From Haloterrigena turkmenica DSM 5511 (lineage in GTDB: Archaea; Halobacteriota; Halobacteria; Halobacteriales; Natrialbaceae): a DNA stretch of 64,000 bases. Shown here in pieces: positions 35,207-44,514 of this stretch. Below the pieces are notes generated by a model. That model was not told the origin of the DNA and did no database searches. It saw only the letters and a list, made by a program, of their open reading frames with translations. The position numbers were made by a program, and so were the translations under genes. Each line of letters opens with the position of its first letter. Position 1 is the first letter of the stretch. The stretch is taken from NCBI RefSeq assembly GCF_000025325.1, contig NC_013743.1:2170001-2234000 (forward strand), read 5' to 3'.

Positions 35207-35734
35207 TCAGCGGTCGCCGTCCTCGACCAGCGACTCGCTCATGTCTTTCAGATCCGCTTCCAACTGCCGGTAGGCGTCGGTCTCCGCTAACTCGTTCGGC
35301 GCGTGTTCGTCCTCGAGGGTCTCCATCTTGTTCGACAGGGCGGCGAGCTCGCGCCGGCCGTCGCCACCGTACCGGGACTGGACCCGGAGGTTCTCGATGA
35401 TCCGCGTCAGCTGCGCTCGAGAGACGGGTTTGGTGACGTAATCGTCGATATCGAGTTCGACGATATCGAGCCCGGGATCGACCGCCGTGACCATGATCGC
35501 CCAGCAGTCGTGACCTGCGGCCCGGATCCGGTTGAGCACCTCGTCGCCGGTCAGATCGGGCATGTGCCGGTCGAGCAGGACGACGTCGACCGCTCCGCTC
35601 ATCGCCTCGAGCGCCGATCGACCGTCGTAAGCGGTGTGCACCTCGTAATCCTCGCTCACCCATGTCGCATAGAGATCGGCCAGTTCGCGCTCGTCCTCGA
35701 CGACGAGAATCGTCGGTTGCGTAGACGTAGACAT
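35207..35734 (-). CDS. Response regulator with HalX output domain
   Basis: The 175-residue protein has a complete receiver domain: ILVVEDERELADLYATW with the acidic pair, VVLLDRHMPDLTG with the phosphoacceptor Asp, MVTAVD with the conserved Thr, and DYVTKPVSR with the conserved Lys. Residues ~125-170 (LSNKMETLEDEHAPNELAETDAY) match the HalX domain, a helical haloarchaeal output module of unsettled function. A cognate histidine kinase is not adjacent. Unlike the protein at 21773, all phosphotransfer residues are present, so it should be phosphorylated. Confidence 0.92.
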   Translation of the reverse strand: MSTSTQPTILVVEDERELADLYATWVSEDYEVHTAYDGRSALEAMSGAVDVVLLDRHMPDLTGDEVLNRIRAAGHDCWAIMVTAVDPGLDIVELDIDDYVTKPVSRAQLTRIIENLRVQSRYGGDGRRELAALSNKMETLEDEHAPNELAETDAYRQLEADLKDMSESLVEDGDR

Positions 35735-35869
35735 ACGGATCGTTCGTCCGAGACCACAGAGCGTCGTCTTGTAGCAGTACCGGGCGACTCACGCCTCGAG
35801 TCGGGCGCCGAACCGCCCTCCGGTGGGCACGGGAGAATCGGGCCGTCGCTCACGAATCGGCGACCCGGC

Positions 35870-36061
35870 TCAGGTCCAGAACGTATCCGCACAGTCGAAT
35901 ATGACGCCGTGTTGCGGGCAGACGTACTTGCAGTGGCGTTTGAACAGTTCGCCGTCGCAGTGAGGACAGGTCGGGCCGCTCGACCGGGAGGTCGCCGCCC
36001 CGCCGTCCGCGTCGGTCTCGGCCGTGTTCCCGGCGTCGGGTTCGTCGCTGTCGGCTGCCAT
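35870..36061 (-). CDS. 63-residue zinc-finger protein
   Basis: The protein has a disordered acidic first half and then CPHCDGELFKRHCKYVCPQHG, followed by a last Cys in FDCADTF. The CPxC pair, the CKYVCPQH group and neighbouring His/Cys residues make a zinc-ribbon-like site. Haloarchaea have many such small CPxCG-type proteins, several of which affect growth or stress responses in Haloferax. This one stands alone, divergent from the MFS gene at 36180. Function is unknown. Confidence 0.78.
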   Translation of the reverse strand: MAADSDEPDAGNTAETDADGGAATSRSSGPTCPHCDGELFKRHCKYVCPQHGVIFDCADTFWT

Positions 36062-36146
36062 ACGGACCCCATCGATCGGCCGGCGCTAAGTCCTGACGGT
36101 CCGCTTGAGCGACTCCGCCGTCGGAATCGATCGCGACCGGAGTCCG

Positions 36147-36154
36147 ACTTTTAT
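36147..36154 (+). promoter_or_regulatory. TATA-like box for the MFS transporter gene
   Basis: CTTTTATG is centred about 29 nt before the ATG at 36180. It supports that start rather than an upstream frame extension. Confidence 0.5.
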
Positions 36155-36179
36155 GAGGGTGCGCTCGAGTGTCGCCGAT

Positions 36180-37487
36180 ATGTCCGATCGGTGGTTGTAC
36201 GCGTGGGCGCTCGGCTCCGCGGCGTTCGGCGGCGCCTCGTTGATCGTCCCCCTGTACGTCGTCTCGCTCGGCGGGGATCCGGTGACGCTCGGCGTCCTCG
36301 CCGCGGTCGCCGCGTTCGTCGGCGTCCCCGGCGCGCTGGCGTTCGGCGGCATCGCGGATCGAACGGGAAAGCGACGCGGACTCGTCGTCGGCGCGCTCGC
36401 CCTCGTCGCCGCGATGCTCGCCGTCGTTCCGCTGACGCGATCGATTCCGGTCATGATTGCCGCCAACGCCGTCGTCTGGTTCGCCTCCGCCGCCGTCCTG
36501 CCGATCCTCACGCTGCTGGCGGTGGCGGATGCGCCTGACAACCAGTGGAGCGCGCGGATCGCGCGGCTCAACACCTACCAGGGCGTCGGCTGGGCGCTCG
36601 GCCTCCTCGCGGGCGCCGTCTGGACCGCCGGCGCGACGCGGATCCTCGAGGTTCGGACGGCCCAACAGGGGTTCCTGCTCGCCTGCGCCGGCTGCGCCGC
36701 GGTGAGCGTCCTCGCCGCCGCCCGGCTGTTGCCGCCGGATCCGGGACGGAGCGCGGAACCCGACCCCCGGAAGCTCCGCCAGGCGATCCGGCGAGCCGGC
36801 CGGTTCAACGTTCGCGGCGTCACGTTCCCGTTTTCGCCCGCACGCGTCGATCCGCGCGGCCTCCACCCGCGCCGTCTCGCGCATCGCTTCACGCCCGCCC
36901 TCACGCTGTACTTCGGCGCGATACTGCTCGTCTTCGCCGGCTCCGCGGCCTTCTTCGCGCCCCTTCCCGTGTTCCTCGGCGATGCCGGCTACGGCTCTGA
37001 CGGGGTCTTCGTCCTGTACCTCCTCTCGAGCGTGGCGTCGGCGCTCTGCTTCGATCGCGTCGGGGCGTTCGCCGCGACCCACGACGCTCGGCTCGTTCAA
37101 CTCGCTGGCCTGCTCGGTCGGGCTCTCGCGCTCCCCGTCGTGGCCGTCCTCGGCGCCGCCCTCGGCGTGACGAACGTCGGTCTCGTCGGAACCGCGGTCG
37201 TCTTCGCCGCCATCGGCGTCACGTGGGCCGTCATCTCCGTCACGACGGGGACGATCGTCACCCAGCTCGCGCCGGCGTCGATCCGCGGCGAGGCGCTGGG
37301 GGCCTACAGCGCGCTCATGGCCTTCGCCGGCGGGCTCGGCAGCATCGCCGGCGGCTGGCTCGCCGCCTCGAGCTACGGCCTCGCTTTCGCCGTCGCCGGC
37401 GGACTGGTGCTAGCGGGGGCCGCCGTCGTCTTCCTGCTCTGGTATCGAGCGACGGCGGTCTCGGAGCCGGACCGGTCGATCGCCTGA
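36180..37487 (+). CDS. Major facilitator superfamily transporter
   Basis: The 435-residue protein has about 12 hydrophobic segments in two halves. The loop after segment 2 carries GGIADRTGKRRGLVVG, the MFS motif A (GxxaDrxGrr), and a related AFAATHDARLVQLAG lies in the second half. A longer central loop (about 200-245) separates the halves. Substrate cannot be deduced; this type is often called a drug/metabolite exporter. It is transcribed alone and converges toward the RNR gene, with a 147-nt gap. Confidence 0.9.
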   Translation: MSDRWLYAWALGSAAFGGASLIVPLYVVSLGGDPVTLGVLAAVAAFVGVPGALAFGGIADRTGKRRGLVVGALALVAAMLAVVPLTRSIPVMIAANAVVWFASAAVLPILTLLAVADAPDNQWSARIARLNTYQGVGWALGLLAGAVWTAGATRILEVRTAQQGFLLACAGCAAVSVLAAARLLPPDPGRSAEPDPRKLRQAIRRAGRFNVRGVTFPFSPARVDPRGLHPRRLAHRFTPALTLYFGAILLVFAGSAAFFAPLPVFLGDAGYGSDGVFVLYLLSSVASALCFDRVGAFAATHDARLVQLAGLLGRALALPVVAVLGAALGVTNVGLVGTAVVFAAIGVTWAVISVTTGTIVTQLAPASIRGEALGAYSALMAFAGGLGSIAGGWLAASSYGLAFAVAGGLVLAGAAVVFLLWYRATAVSEPDRSIA

Positions 37488-37634
37488 GTGACGGGTCGAT
37501 TTCGGTCGACACCGCTGTTCGTCCGGTATCGTCCGTGTCGGAACACCGAACTACCGCCGTCGAAAACGGTGGAAAACGCGTCGACGATAGAAAACAGTTC
37601 GAGATATTCGGCTGATTTCAGCCGTTACACCGGC

Positions 37635-40600
37635 TCAGCACTCGCTCCAGCCGCAGCTCTCGCACGTTTTGCAGCCTTCGGAGAAGTACAGCGACATCGA
37701 GCCACAGTCGGGACACTCCGGCGACTCGCCGGCCTCGATGAGATCCTGCGTCGCGTCGTCTTCGGCGTCCGCATCGCCGCCCTGGGCGGCCGCCGCGCCG
37801 CCGTCGGTCTTCGGCCCGTCGAACTCGACGGCGTCCGCGTCGGCGGACTCCTCGAGCGTCGCCTGCGTCGGGTACGGTTTGTCGATCTCGTCCTCGAGGT
37901 AGCGACGCATCGCGGTGCCGATGGCGTCCGGGATGGACTGGATCTGCTCGCCCTTGTCCCAGGCGACCTTCGGGCTACGGGTGCCACAGAGTTCGTCGAC
38001 GATCTCCTCGGGATCGACGCCCGAGCGCAGCGAGGTCGAGATGACCTTCGCCAGCGCCTCGGTGAAGGAGTTGGTGAAACCGCCCGAGTGGCCGATATTG
38101 GCGAACAGTTCGAACGGCTGGCCGGTCTCGGGATCCTCGTTGATCGTCACGTAGACCTTGCCGTAGCCGGTGTCGATGCGCTGGCTGACGCCCTGCAGGG
38201 CGTCGGGGCGCTCGCGCTTCTCGGTGAAGTCGACCTGCACGGGCTCGGCGTCGTCCGCGTCGCCGGACAGCGAGCCGAGATCCGCCTCGAGGACGTCCTG
38301 GACGTCCTCATTCTCGAGGAATTCCTCGAAGCCGCCGAAGATCTCCTCGATCTGCTCGGCGAGGGCCTCGGCGGCCTCGGTCTCGTCGGCGAAGTCGGCG
38401 TTCTTCGCGCGGGTCGTCAGCACCTGCTTGCTGCGGGTGCCGTCGCGGTAGTAGGTGACGCCCTTGCCGCCGTGCTCGTAGATGTACTCGAAGACGTCCT
38501 TGGCGTCCTCGAGCGTGGAGTCGTTGGGCGCGTTGACGGTCTTCGAGATGGCGGAGTCGACGCCCTGCTGACAGGCGACCTGCACGCCGGCGTGCTCTTT
38601 CGCGGAGAGGTCGCCGGTCGTGACGAACAGTTCGCCGATGGCGTCGGGCACCGTCGAGAGGCCCTCGACGCCGTTGAACTGGTTGGTCGCCATCTGCTCT
38701 TGGGCCTCCTCCTTGACGGCGTCGACGTCGATGTCGTTGTCCTCCAGTACGCGGAGGAAGTAGTCGTCGAACTCGACTAACATCTCGTCGCCCTGGACGT
38801 CGTCGGAGACGTTCTTGTAGTAGGCGACGTTGTAGATCGGTTCACAGCCGCCGGTGGTGTTGCCGACCATCGAGGTCGTGCCGGTCGGCGCGATGGTCGT
38901 CGTGTTGTGGTTTCGGATCGAGAACCCGTCCTCCCACTCGTCGGCGTCGAGACCGGTCTGTTTCTCGAACCACTCGCGGTACTCGGTCGGGTTCGCGTAC
39001 TTGGAGTTGTCCCACTCGTCGAAGCTGCCGCGCTCCTCGGCGAGCTCGTGGGACGCCCACTTCGACCCGTGGTTGATGTGGCGCATCAGCTGGCGCGCGA
39101 CCTCGTTGGAGGTCTCGCTGCCGTACTCCATCCCGAGCTGGATGTACAGCTGTGCCAGCCCCATGATGCCCAGGCCGATCTTGCGCATCTCCCGGACCTT
39201 CTGCTCGATCTTCTCGACCGGGAAGTCACTCATCGTGACGACGTTCTCGAGGAACCGCGTTCCCATCTCGATGCGGCGGTCGAACTCCTCGAAGTCGATC
39301 GCCTCCTCGAGGAAGGCGTCGACGGCGTCCTCCAGCGAGTCGTACTCCTCGCCGTGCTCGTCGTACCAGACGCGCCAGTCGGGCGCCTCGAGGTCCGCGA
39401 GCGTCGAGAGGTTGATGTGGCCGAGGTTACAGGCCTCGTACTCCTCTAGGGGCTGCTCGCCGCAGGGGTTCGTCGCGAGGATGCGGTGGTCGGGGTGTTT
39501 CTCGACGTCGAAGGAGTGCTGTTTGTTGACCCGCTCGAGGTAGATGACGCCGGGTTCGCCGTTCTCGTGGGCGCCCTCGACGATGTCGTCCCAGAGTTCC
39601 TCGGCCGGGATCGACAGCTCCTCGCCGACCTCGACGTAGTCGCCGAGGCCGAACATGTCGTACAGCTCCTTGGTCTCCGCGGTAGCGATGTGGGGCTCGC
39701 CCGTTCGGGGGTTGGTGAACGTGAACTCCTCGCCGTTCTGCAGGGCTTCCATGAAGTCGTCGGTGATACCGACAGAAATGTTGAAGTTCGAGAGGTGGCC
39801 CTCGACGGCGTTCCGGAGGTGTTTGGGGACCTTGCCCTCGTCGTCGATGAGTTCACGGGCCTCGTCGAGTGCCTCCTGGAAGGAGTTGTGCGTGAAGTCG
39901 TCGGGATCGTTCAGACGCAGCGTCTCGGCCAGCGAGACGTCCTTGTTCTTGGCGTGGATGAACTGGATGACGTCCGGGTGGGAGACGCGCATGACGCCCA
40001 TCTGGGCGCCCCGTCGGGCGCCGCCCTGGGCGATCGTCTCGCACATCTGGTCGTACGTGCGCATGAAGGTGATCGGGCCGCTGGCGATGCCGCCGGTCGA
40101 ACCGACCGCGTCGCCGTAGGGACGAAGCTGCCAGAAGGCATAGCCCATGCCGCCGCCGCTCTGGAAGACCTGCGCGGCCTCCTTGGCGGTCTGGTGGATA
40201 TCGTCGATATCGTCGTCGGGAGAGTCGACGAAACACGCCGAGAGCTGCTGGAGCTCGTCGCCGGCGTTCATCAGAGTCGGCGAGTTCGGCATGAAGTCGA
40301 GATTCTCCATCATGCCCTGGAACTCCTCGGCGACGTCCTCGACGTGGGCGCGGATCTCGTCGGGGAGTTCGGGGACGACGGTGTCGTAGGCGAACTTATT
40401 GACGTTGTAGATAGAGAGCGTCGCCTCGGCATCGTCGTCTGCGGTGGTGCCCTTCCCGAACACCTCCGTGGCGAGTTCGTCGCGCCGCGGATGGTCGGGC
40501 TTCAACTGGTTGGGCGTGACCGTGATCTCGACGTCGCGTTTGCGCGCCTCGAAGACGGCCTCGGCGAGGGCGATGTTCTTGCCGACGCGGTCGAAGAGAT

Positions 40601-40763
40601 CCTCCTGGTCCTCAATGAGTTCGCCGTCGGCGTCCTTGCGCAGGTATCGCGCGGGCAGAATGTTGTGGTAGGCGTTGCCGGTCAGGCGCTCCTCGAGCGT
40701 GTCGCCGTCGGTGCGCTTGATCGGGAGGGTCAGATCCTCCGCGGAGAGCTCCGATTCGCTCAT
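37635..40763 (-). CDS. nrdJ: Class II (adenosylcobalamin-dependent) ribonucleoside-diphosphate reductase
   Basis: The 1042-residue protein has PNSPTLMNAG and LSACFVDSPDD (a reactive Cys), GGGMGYAFWQLRP, NPCGEQPLEEYEACNLG (radical Cys and Glu), APTGTTSMVGNTTGGCEP, and a C-terminal zinc ribbon CPDCGSMSLYFSEGCKTCESCGWSEC in two pieces. This is the NrdJ layout, in which B12 supplies the radical and no separate small subunit is needed. It reduces ribonucleotides to deoxyribonucleotides for DNA synthesis and repair. The low-complexity Asp/Ala spacer before the zinc ribbon is typical of halophiles. An A/T-rich promoter and an inverted repeat lie upstream. Confidence 0.96.
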   Translation of the reverse strand: MSESELSAEDLTLPIKRTDGDTLEERLTGNAYHNILPARYLRKDADGELIEDQEDLFDRVGKNIALAEAVFEARKRDVEITVTPNQLKPDHPRRDELATEVFGKGTTADDDAEATLSIYNVNKFAYDTVVPELPDEIRAHVEDVAEEFQGMMENLDFMPNSPTLMNAGDELQQLSACFVDSPDDDIDDIHQTAKEAAQVFQSGGGMGYAFWQLRPYGDAVGSTGGIASGPITFMRTYDQMCETIAQGGARRGAQMGVMRVSHPDVIQFIHAKNKDVSLAETLRLNDPDDFTHNSFQEALDEARELIDDEGKVPKHLRNAVEGHLSNFNISVGITDDFMEALQNGEEFTFTNPRTGEPHIATAETKELYDMFGLGDYVEVGEELSIPAEELWDDIVEGAHENGEPGVIYLERVNKQHSFDVEKHPDHRILATNPCGEQPLEEYEACNLGHINLSTLADLEAPDWRVWYDEHGEEYDSLEDAVDAFLEEAIDFEEFDRRIEMGTRFLENVVTMSDFPVEKIEQKVREMRKIGLGIMGLAQLYIQLGMEYGSETSNEVARQLMRHINHGSKWASHELAEERGSFDEWDNSKYANPTEYREWFEKQTGLDADEWEDGFSIRNHNTTTIAPTGTTSMVGNTTGGCEPIYNVAYYKNVSDDVQGDEMLVEFDDYFLRVLEDNDIDVDAVKEEAQEQMATNQFNGVEGLSTVPDAIGELFVTTGDLSAKEHAGVQVACQQGVDSAISKTVNAPNDSTLEDAKDVFEYIYEHGGKGVTYYRDGTRSKQVLTTRAKNADFADETEAAEALAEQIEEIFGGFEEFLENEDVQDVLEADLGSLSGDADDAEPVQVDFTEKRERPDALQGVSQRIDTGYGKVYVTINEDPETGQPFELFANIGHSGGFTNSFTEALAKVISTSLRSGVDPEEIVDELCGTRSPKVAWDKGEQIQSIPDAIGTAMRRYLEDEIDKPYPTQATLEESADADAVEFDGPKTDGGAAAAQGGDADAEDDATQDLIEAGESPECPDCGSMSLYFSEGCKTCESCGWSEC

Positions 40764-41194
40764 GCGCGGGTCACCTCGTAGTTCCCCCGCCGCGGGGTGG
40801 CGATTCTAGCGTGGGTCCGAGTGCTGGCTCGCATCATTCGTGACGAAGGTTCGGTAGACAGCGGTCCATCTTAAAACGTGGTGTTGTTGTCCCACTTTTC
40901 TTGTATTAGGACAAATGCACTTGTAGAGATGCCTCTGGGGTCCTTTCGTATCCTATCGTTTCGGGTTCGATCACGGCACTCGAGACGGCCGTAACCGCGG
41001 CTACTAACACCTACAACGCCGACGGTCTTAACGATTTTCAGAGCGTCCTGAAAGTAGTTTCCAGCGCATATATTCGCCGCGCTGTCGTGTGGTTTCCAGT
41101 ATCAGGCCGACCTCTCCGTTCGTCGAAGAGTCACGAGATCGATTCGTTCATTCTATCCAGAAAGATTACGTCTCTGCAATACGCAGGGTTTCCC
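40764..41194. promoter_or_regulatory. Upstream region of nrdJ and of a small membrane-protein gene
   Basis: This 431-nt divergent gap holds no credible gene. For nrdJ (minus strand) a TATA-like TTTTAA lies at 40871-40877, giving a leader of roughly 85 nt. An inverted repeat TTGTCC (40887-40892) ... GGACAA (40909-40914) sits just upstream of it and is a candidate operator. The remainder, including A/T-rich 41080-41100, has no clear structure. Confidence 0.45.
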
Positions 41195-41383
41195 ATGGTC
41201 GAACCACTGACCTCGTCGACCGTTCTGCTCGTGCTGGCGGGCCTGGCCGCGCTGGCGGTCGCCGTCGTCGCAATCAAGATCGCGATCAAACTGGCGATTC
41301 GCATCGGGATCGTTTCCGCTATCGTCCTCGCCGGCCTCTACACGGCCGGCGTCACCGACCTGTCGTTCCTGCCGTTCTTCTAA
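41195..41383 (+). CDS. 62-residue membrane protein
   Basis: The small protein consists of two hydrophobic helices (residues ~9-30 and ~34-55) separated by KIAIKLAIRIG, a short Lys/Arg-bearing turn. The C-terminus ends LSFLPFF. The composition and size recall small haloarchaeal membrane proteins of unknown function. The ATG at 41195 is favoured because everything upstream is Ser/Arg-rich and not hydrophobic. The gene is followed by 169 nt without features, then the trp operon on the other strand. Confidence 0.65.
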   Translation: MVEPLTSSTVLLVLAGLAALAVAVVAIKIAIKLAIRIGIVSAIVLAGLYTAGVTDLSFLPFF

Positions 41384-41552
41384 TTCGGTATTGGACTCAG
41401 TCCGGTCGGTATCGCATCGAAACGACGGGTTTCAGATTGGATGCTGCCAGTTTCCGACCTCGATACCGTTCGGTCTCGAGCTACCCGTCGATTCTGTCGG
41501 AGCCGAACGCGGATAAAACGACACTACGCTACGGCCCGTTCGAGGAGACGGC

Positions 41553-42203
41553 TCAGTTGTCGATCGACTCGAGGAAGTTCTCGATCACATCGTGACCGAC
41601 CGCCGTGAGCACGCTCTCGGGGTGGAACTGGACGGCCTCGATCGGATGCTCGCGGTGACGGATTCCCATCACGAGCGTCTCGTCATCGTGTTCCGCCGTC
41701 GCAGTGACGTCGAAACAGTCGGGCACCTCGGTCGCGACCAGCGAGTGATACCGACCGGCGCGAAGGCCCTGTTCGAGGCCCGCAAAGACCCCTTTGCCGT
41801 CGTGGTCGACGGCGGAGGCCTTGCCGTGGATCGGCGCCGGTGCCCGGCCGACGCTTCCGCCGTACTCGTAAACGGCCGCCTCGAGCCCGAGACAGACGCC
41901 CAGGGTCGGCACCTCGGGACTCACCTCTCGGAGTACGTCCATCGTGACGCCGACGTCGCGGTCGTTCTTCGGGTGGCCCGGTCCCGGACTGATGATGATC
42001 GCGTCCGGGTCGACCGCGCGAACGTCCTCGAGCGAGGCGGTATTCTTCACGACCGCGGTTTCGGTCCCCTCGTGCTGGCTGACGTACTCGACTAAGTTGT
42101 ACGTAAAGGAGTCGTAGTTGTCGACGAACAGTACCGTCAGCGGCTCCGCCTCGCCGCCCGCATCCGATTCCTCGGTTTCGGCCGCGTCGTCCATCGTACT
42201 CAT
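41553..42203 (-). CDS. trpG: Anthranilate synthase component II (glutamine amidotransferase)
   Basis: The 216-residue protein has VLFVDNYDSFTYNLVEYV and IIISPGPGHP, the class I amidotransferase start, then GVCLGLEAAVYEYGG with the nucleophilic Cys, and VQFHPESVLT with the catalytic His and Glu. The usual HQ after CLG is replaced by LE, as in some archaeal TrpG proteins. It supplies ammonia from glutamine to TrpE. It is the last gene of trpDFEG; its ATG overlaps the trpE stop (ATGA), implying translational coupling that would keep the two subunits balanced. Confidence 0.94.
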   Translation of the reverse strand: MSTMDDAAETEESDAGGEAEPLTVLFVDNYDSFTYNLVEYVSQHEGTETAVVKNTASLEDVRAVDPDAIIISPGPGHPKNDRDVGVTMDVLREVSPEVPTLGVCLGLEAAVYEYGGSVGRAPAPIHGKASAVDHDGKGVFAGLEQGLRAGRYHSLVATEVPDCFDVTATAEHDDETLVMGIRHREHPIEAVQFHPESVLTAVGHDVIENFLESIDN

Positions 42204-43858
42204 CGGCTCACCTCCGGCGAGGACTCGAGGTTGTCGACGGCCACGTCGTCCTCGATCGCCTCGAGGGCGGCGAGGACGCCGCCCATTTTCTTCTCGGTCT
42301 CCTCGTACTCGGCGGTCGGATCGCTGTCGGCGACGAGACCGGCGCCGGCACGGACGGTGATCCGATCCTGGTCTCCTTCGTCCTCTACGGTGGCGGTCCG
42401 GATCACGATCGCGAAGTCCGCGTCGCCACACCACGAGTAGTAGCCGACGCCGCCGCCGTACAGGCCTCGCGGCTCGGCCTCGAGGTCGTCGATGATCTCC
42501 ATCGCCCGGATCTTCGGCGCGCCCGAGAGGGTGCCGGCGGGGAACGAGGCCCGCGTCGCGTCGAAGGCGTCCGCGTCGCTCGCGAGGTCGCCCGTCACCG
42601 TCGACTCGATGTGCTGGACGTGGCTGTACTTGAGCACGTTCATGAACTCGTCGACGCGGACTGAGCCCGCTTCCGAGACGCGGCGCACGTCGTTTCGCGC
42701 CAGATCGACCAGCATCGTGTGCTCGGCTCGCTCCTTCTCGTCGGCCAGCATCTCGCCGGCCAGCCGCCGGTCCTCGACTGGACTCGAGCCCCGGTCACAG
42801 GTTCCGGCGATGGGATTCGACATGACCTCGCGCCCGCGCACGGAGACCAGCGTCTCGGGGCTCGCGCCAACGACGGTCAGGTCGTCGTGCTCGAGGAGGT
42901 ACATGTACGGCGAGGGGTTGACCTCGCGCATTGCCTCGTAGAAGCCGAGGGGATCGACGTCGCCGTACAGTTCGCGGGTCCGCGAGACGACGCCCTGGTA
43001 GATGTCGCCGTCGAGGACGTGCTCTTTAGCTCGGCGGACGCTCTCTTCGTACTCGGCTTTCGGACCGACGACCTCGTCCTCGCGGACGAACCCGCCGGTC
43101 TCCGGCGCCGACGCGGCCCGCAGCGTTTCCGCGACGGCCTCGGCCTCCTCGAGGATGGCGTCGTAGACCGCGTCGGGGTCGTCGTCGGACTCGATGATCG
43201 GCGTGCAGTCCAGCGAGACCGTCCCGTCGCGCTCGTCGAACGCGAGCGTCTTCGTCGTCAGAACGAATTCGGCGTCCGGGAACCGCGACTCGGGCCGCTC
43301 GCGGCCGACCTCCTCGAGCCAGAGGTCGTAGACCGCGTCGTAGGCGAGGAAGCCGACCAGCCCGCCGGTCAGGTGCTGGCGGTCGTGTTCGGGCGGGTTC
43401 GCAAAGCGGACGTCCGGCATCGCCGCCCGGAGCGCGTCGACGGTGTCGCCCTCGGGATCGGTCTCGATCAGATCGCGCGGCGCGTCGTCCGTGAGTCGCT
43501 CGACCGTCGTCTCCTCGGGGTCGACCGTGACGACGGCGTCGGGATCGTAGCCGACGTAGGAGTAGCGCGCGTGGCGATCCGCGTCCGCCGAACTCGGTCG
43601 GAAGGCGCCGTCCGGATCGCTCGAGGCGGTCTTCTCGGCGCTCTCGAGTAGGAAGGCGTACGGCGACCGTTCCCGATCGCTCGAGGGCGAGCGGCCGGTC
43701 AGGGCGGCGTAGGCCTCGAGGGGCGTCGTCTCCACGTCGAGGGTCGCGACGGCGCGGACGACGACCGGGTCCTCGTCCCCAGCCGCGTGCTCGCGGAACG
43801 TCTCCCGGTCGACGTCGAGCGTCGGCGAGACGGCGGGTTCGGTGTCAGAGTCACTCAT
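42200..43858 (-). CDS. trpE: Anthranilate synthase component I
   Basis: The 552-residue protein has the chorismate-binding core in its C-terminal half: DIYQGVVSRTRELYG, SPYMYLLEHDDLTVVGASPETL, SNPIAGTCDRG, DLARNDVRRVSEAGSV and FPAGTLSGAPKIRAMEIID, all diagnostic of TrpE. Together with TrpG it makes anthranilate from chorismate, the committed step to tryptophan. The ATG at 43858 is used; a GTG at 43867 would overlap the trpF stop (GTGA) and is a real alternative. LLES near residue 70 is the place of the tryptophan feedback site in the family. Confidence 0.94.
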   Translation of the reverse strand: MSDSDTEPAVSPTLDVDRETFREHAAGDEDPVVVRAVATLDVETTPLEAYAALTGRSPSSDRERSPYAFLLESAEKTASSDPDGAFRPSSADADRHARYSYVGYDPDAVVTVDPEETTVERLTDDAPRDLIETDPEGDTVDALRAAMPDVRFANPPEHDRQHLTGGLVGFLAYDAVYDLWLEEVGRERPESRFPDAEFVLTTKTLAFDERDGTVSLDCTPIIESDDDPDAVYDAILEEAEAVAETLRAASAPETGGFVREDEVVGPKAEYEESVRRAKEHVLDGDIYQGVVSRTRELYGDVDPLGFYEAMREVNPSPYMYLLEHDDLTVVGASPETLVSVRGREVMSNPIAGTCDRGSSPVEDRRLAGEMLADEKERAEHTMLVDLARNDVRRVSEAGSVRVDEFMNVLKYSHVQHIESTVTGDLASDADAFDATRASFPAGTLSGAPKIRAMEIIDDLEAEPRGLYGGGVGYYSWCGDADFAIVIRTATVEDEGDQDRITVRAGAGLVADSDPTAEYEETEKKMGGVLAALEAIEDDVAVDNLESSPEVSR

Positions 43859-43863
43859 GTGGA

Positions 43864-44514
43864 TCACGGCTCCGCCGTCCGTCGGGCGTTCTTGGCTCGG
43901 TCGACGAACGATCTGACGGCGTCGGGATCCTTGACGCCGCCCTCGGCCTCGACGCCGCTGGCGACGTCGACCGCGAACGGCTCCACCGTCCGGACGGCGT
44001 CCGCGACGTTGTCGGGCGTGAGCCCGCCTGCGAGGATCAGCGGCGACTCGAGATCCGCGGTCGCCACCCGCGTCTGGTCCCAGTCGTGGGTCTCGCCGGT
44101 ACCGCCGCCGCCGTCCGCGGCCGGCGTGTCGACGAGGAGGCCGTCGACCACGTCGTCGTAGGTCTCGGCCCGGACCGCGTCGTCGGCGTCGACGGCGAGC
44201 AGGAGCTTCGCGTCGACGTTCGCGCGCAGGTACGCCAGATCGCCGAGCCGAATGCTCCCGTGGTACTGGATCGCGTCGGGTTCGATCTCGTCGGCCAGTT
44301 CGATCGCGCGCTCGGGGCCGGACGGCATCGTCACGAGGACGGTCGTCACGAACGGCGGCGCGGCGTCGACGAGTTCGCGGGCGCGCTCGACCGCGACCTC
44401 CCGCGGGGTGTCGACGGAGACGTCGCAGATGACCCCGAGGGCGTCGGCGCCGGCCGCGACGGCCGTCTCGAGGTCGTCCTCGTTCGTCAGTCCGCAGATC
44501 TTCACCCGCGTCAT
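43864..44514 (-). CDS. trpF: Phosphoribosylanthranilate isomerase
   Basis: The 216-residue protein starts MTRVKICGLTNEDDL, with the KICG Cys that acts as general base in TrpF. IQYHGS and LAGGLTPDNVADAV (phosphate-binding glycine loop) follow, and the end has VDVASGVEAEGGVKDPDAVRSFV with the family's DVSSGVE-like catalytic Asp. It converts phosphoribosylanthranilate to CdRP, the third step of tryptophan synthesis. Its start overlaps the trpD stop by 4 bases (ATGA). Confidence 0.94.
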   Translation of the reverse strand: MTRVKICGLTNEDDLETAVAAGADALGVICDVSVDTPREVAVERARELVDAAPPFVTTVLVTMPSGPERAIELADEIEPDAIQYHGSIRLGDLAYLRANVDAKLLLAVDADDAVRAETYDDVVDGLLVDTPAADGGGGTGETHDWDQTRVATADLESPLILAGGLTPDNVADAVRTVEPFAVDVASGVEAEGGVKDPDAVRSFVDRAKNARRTAEP

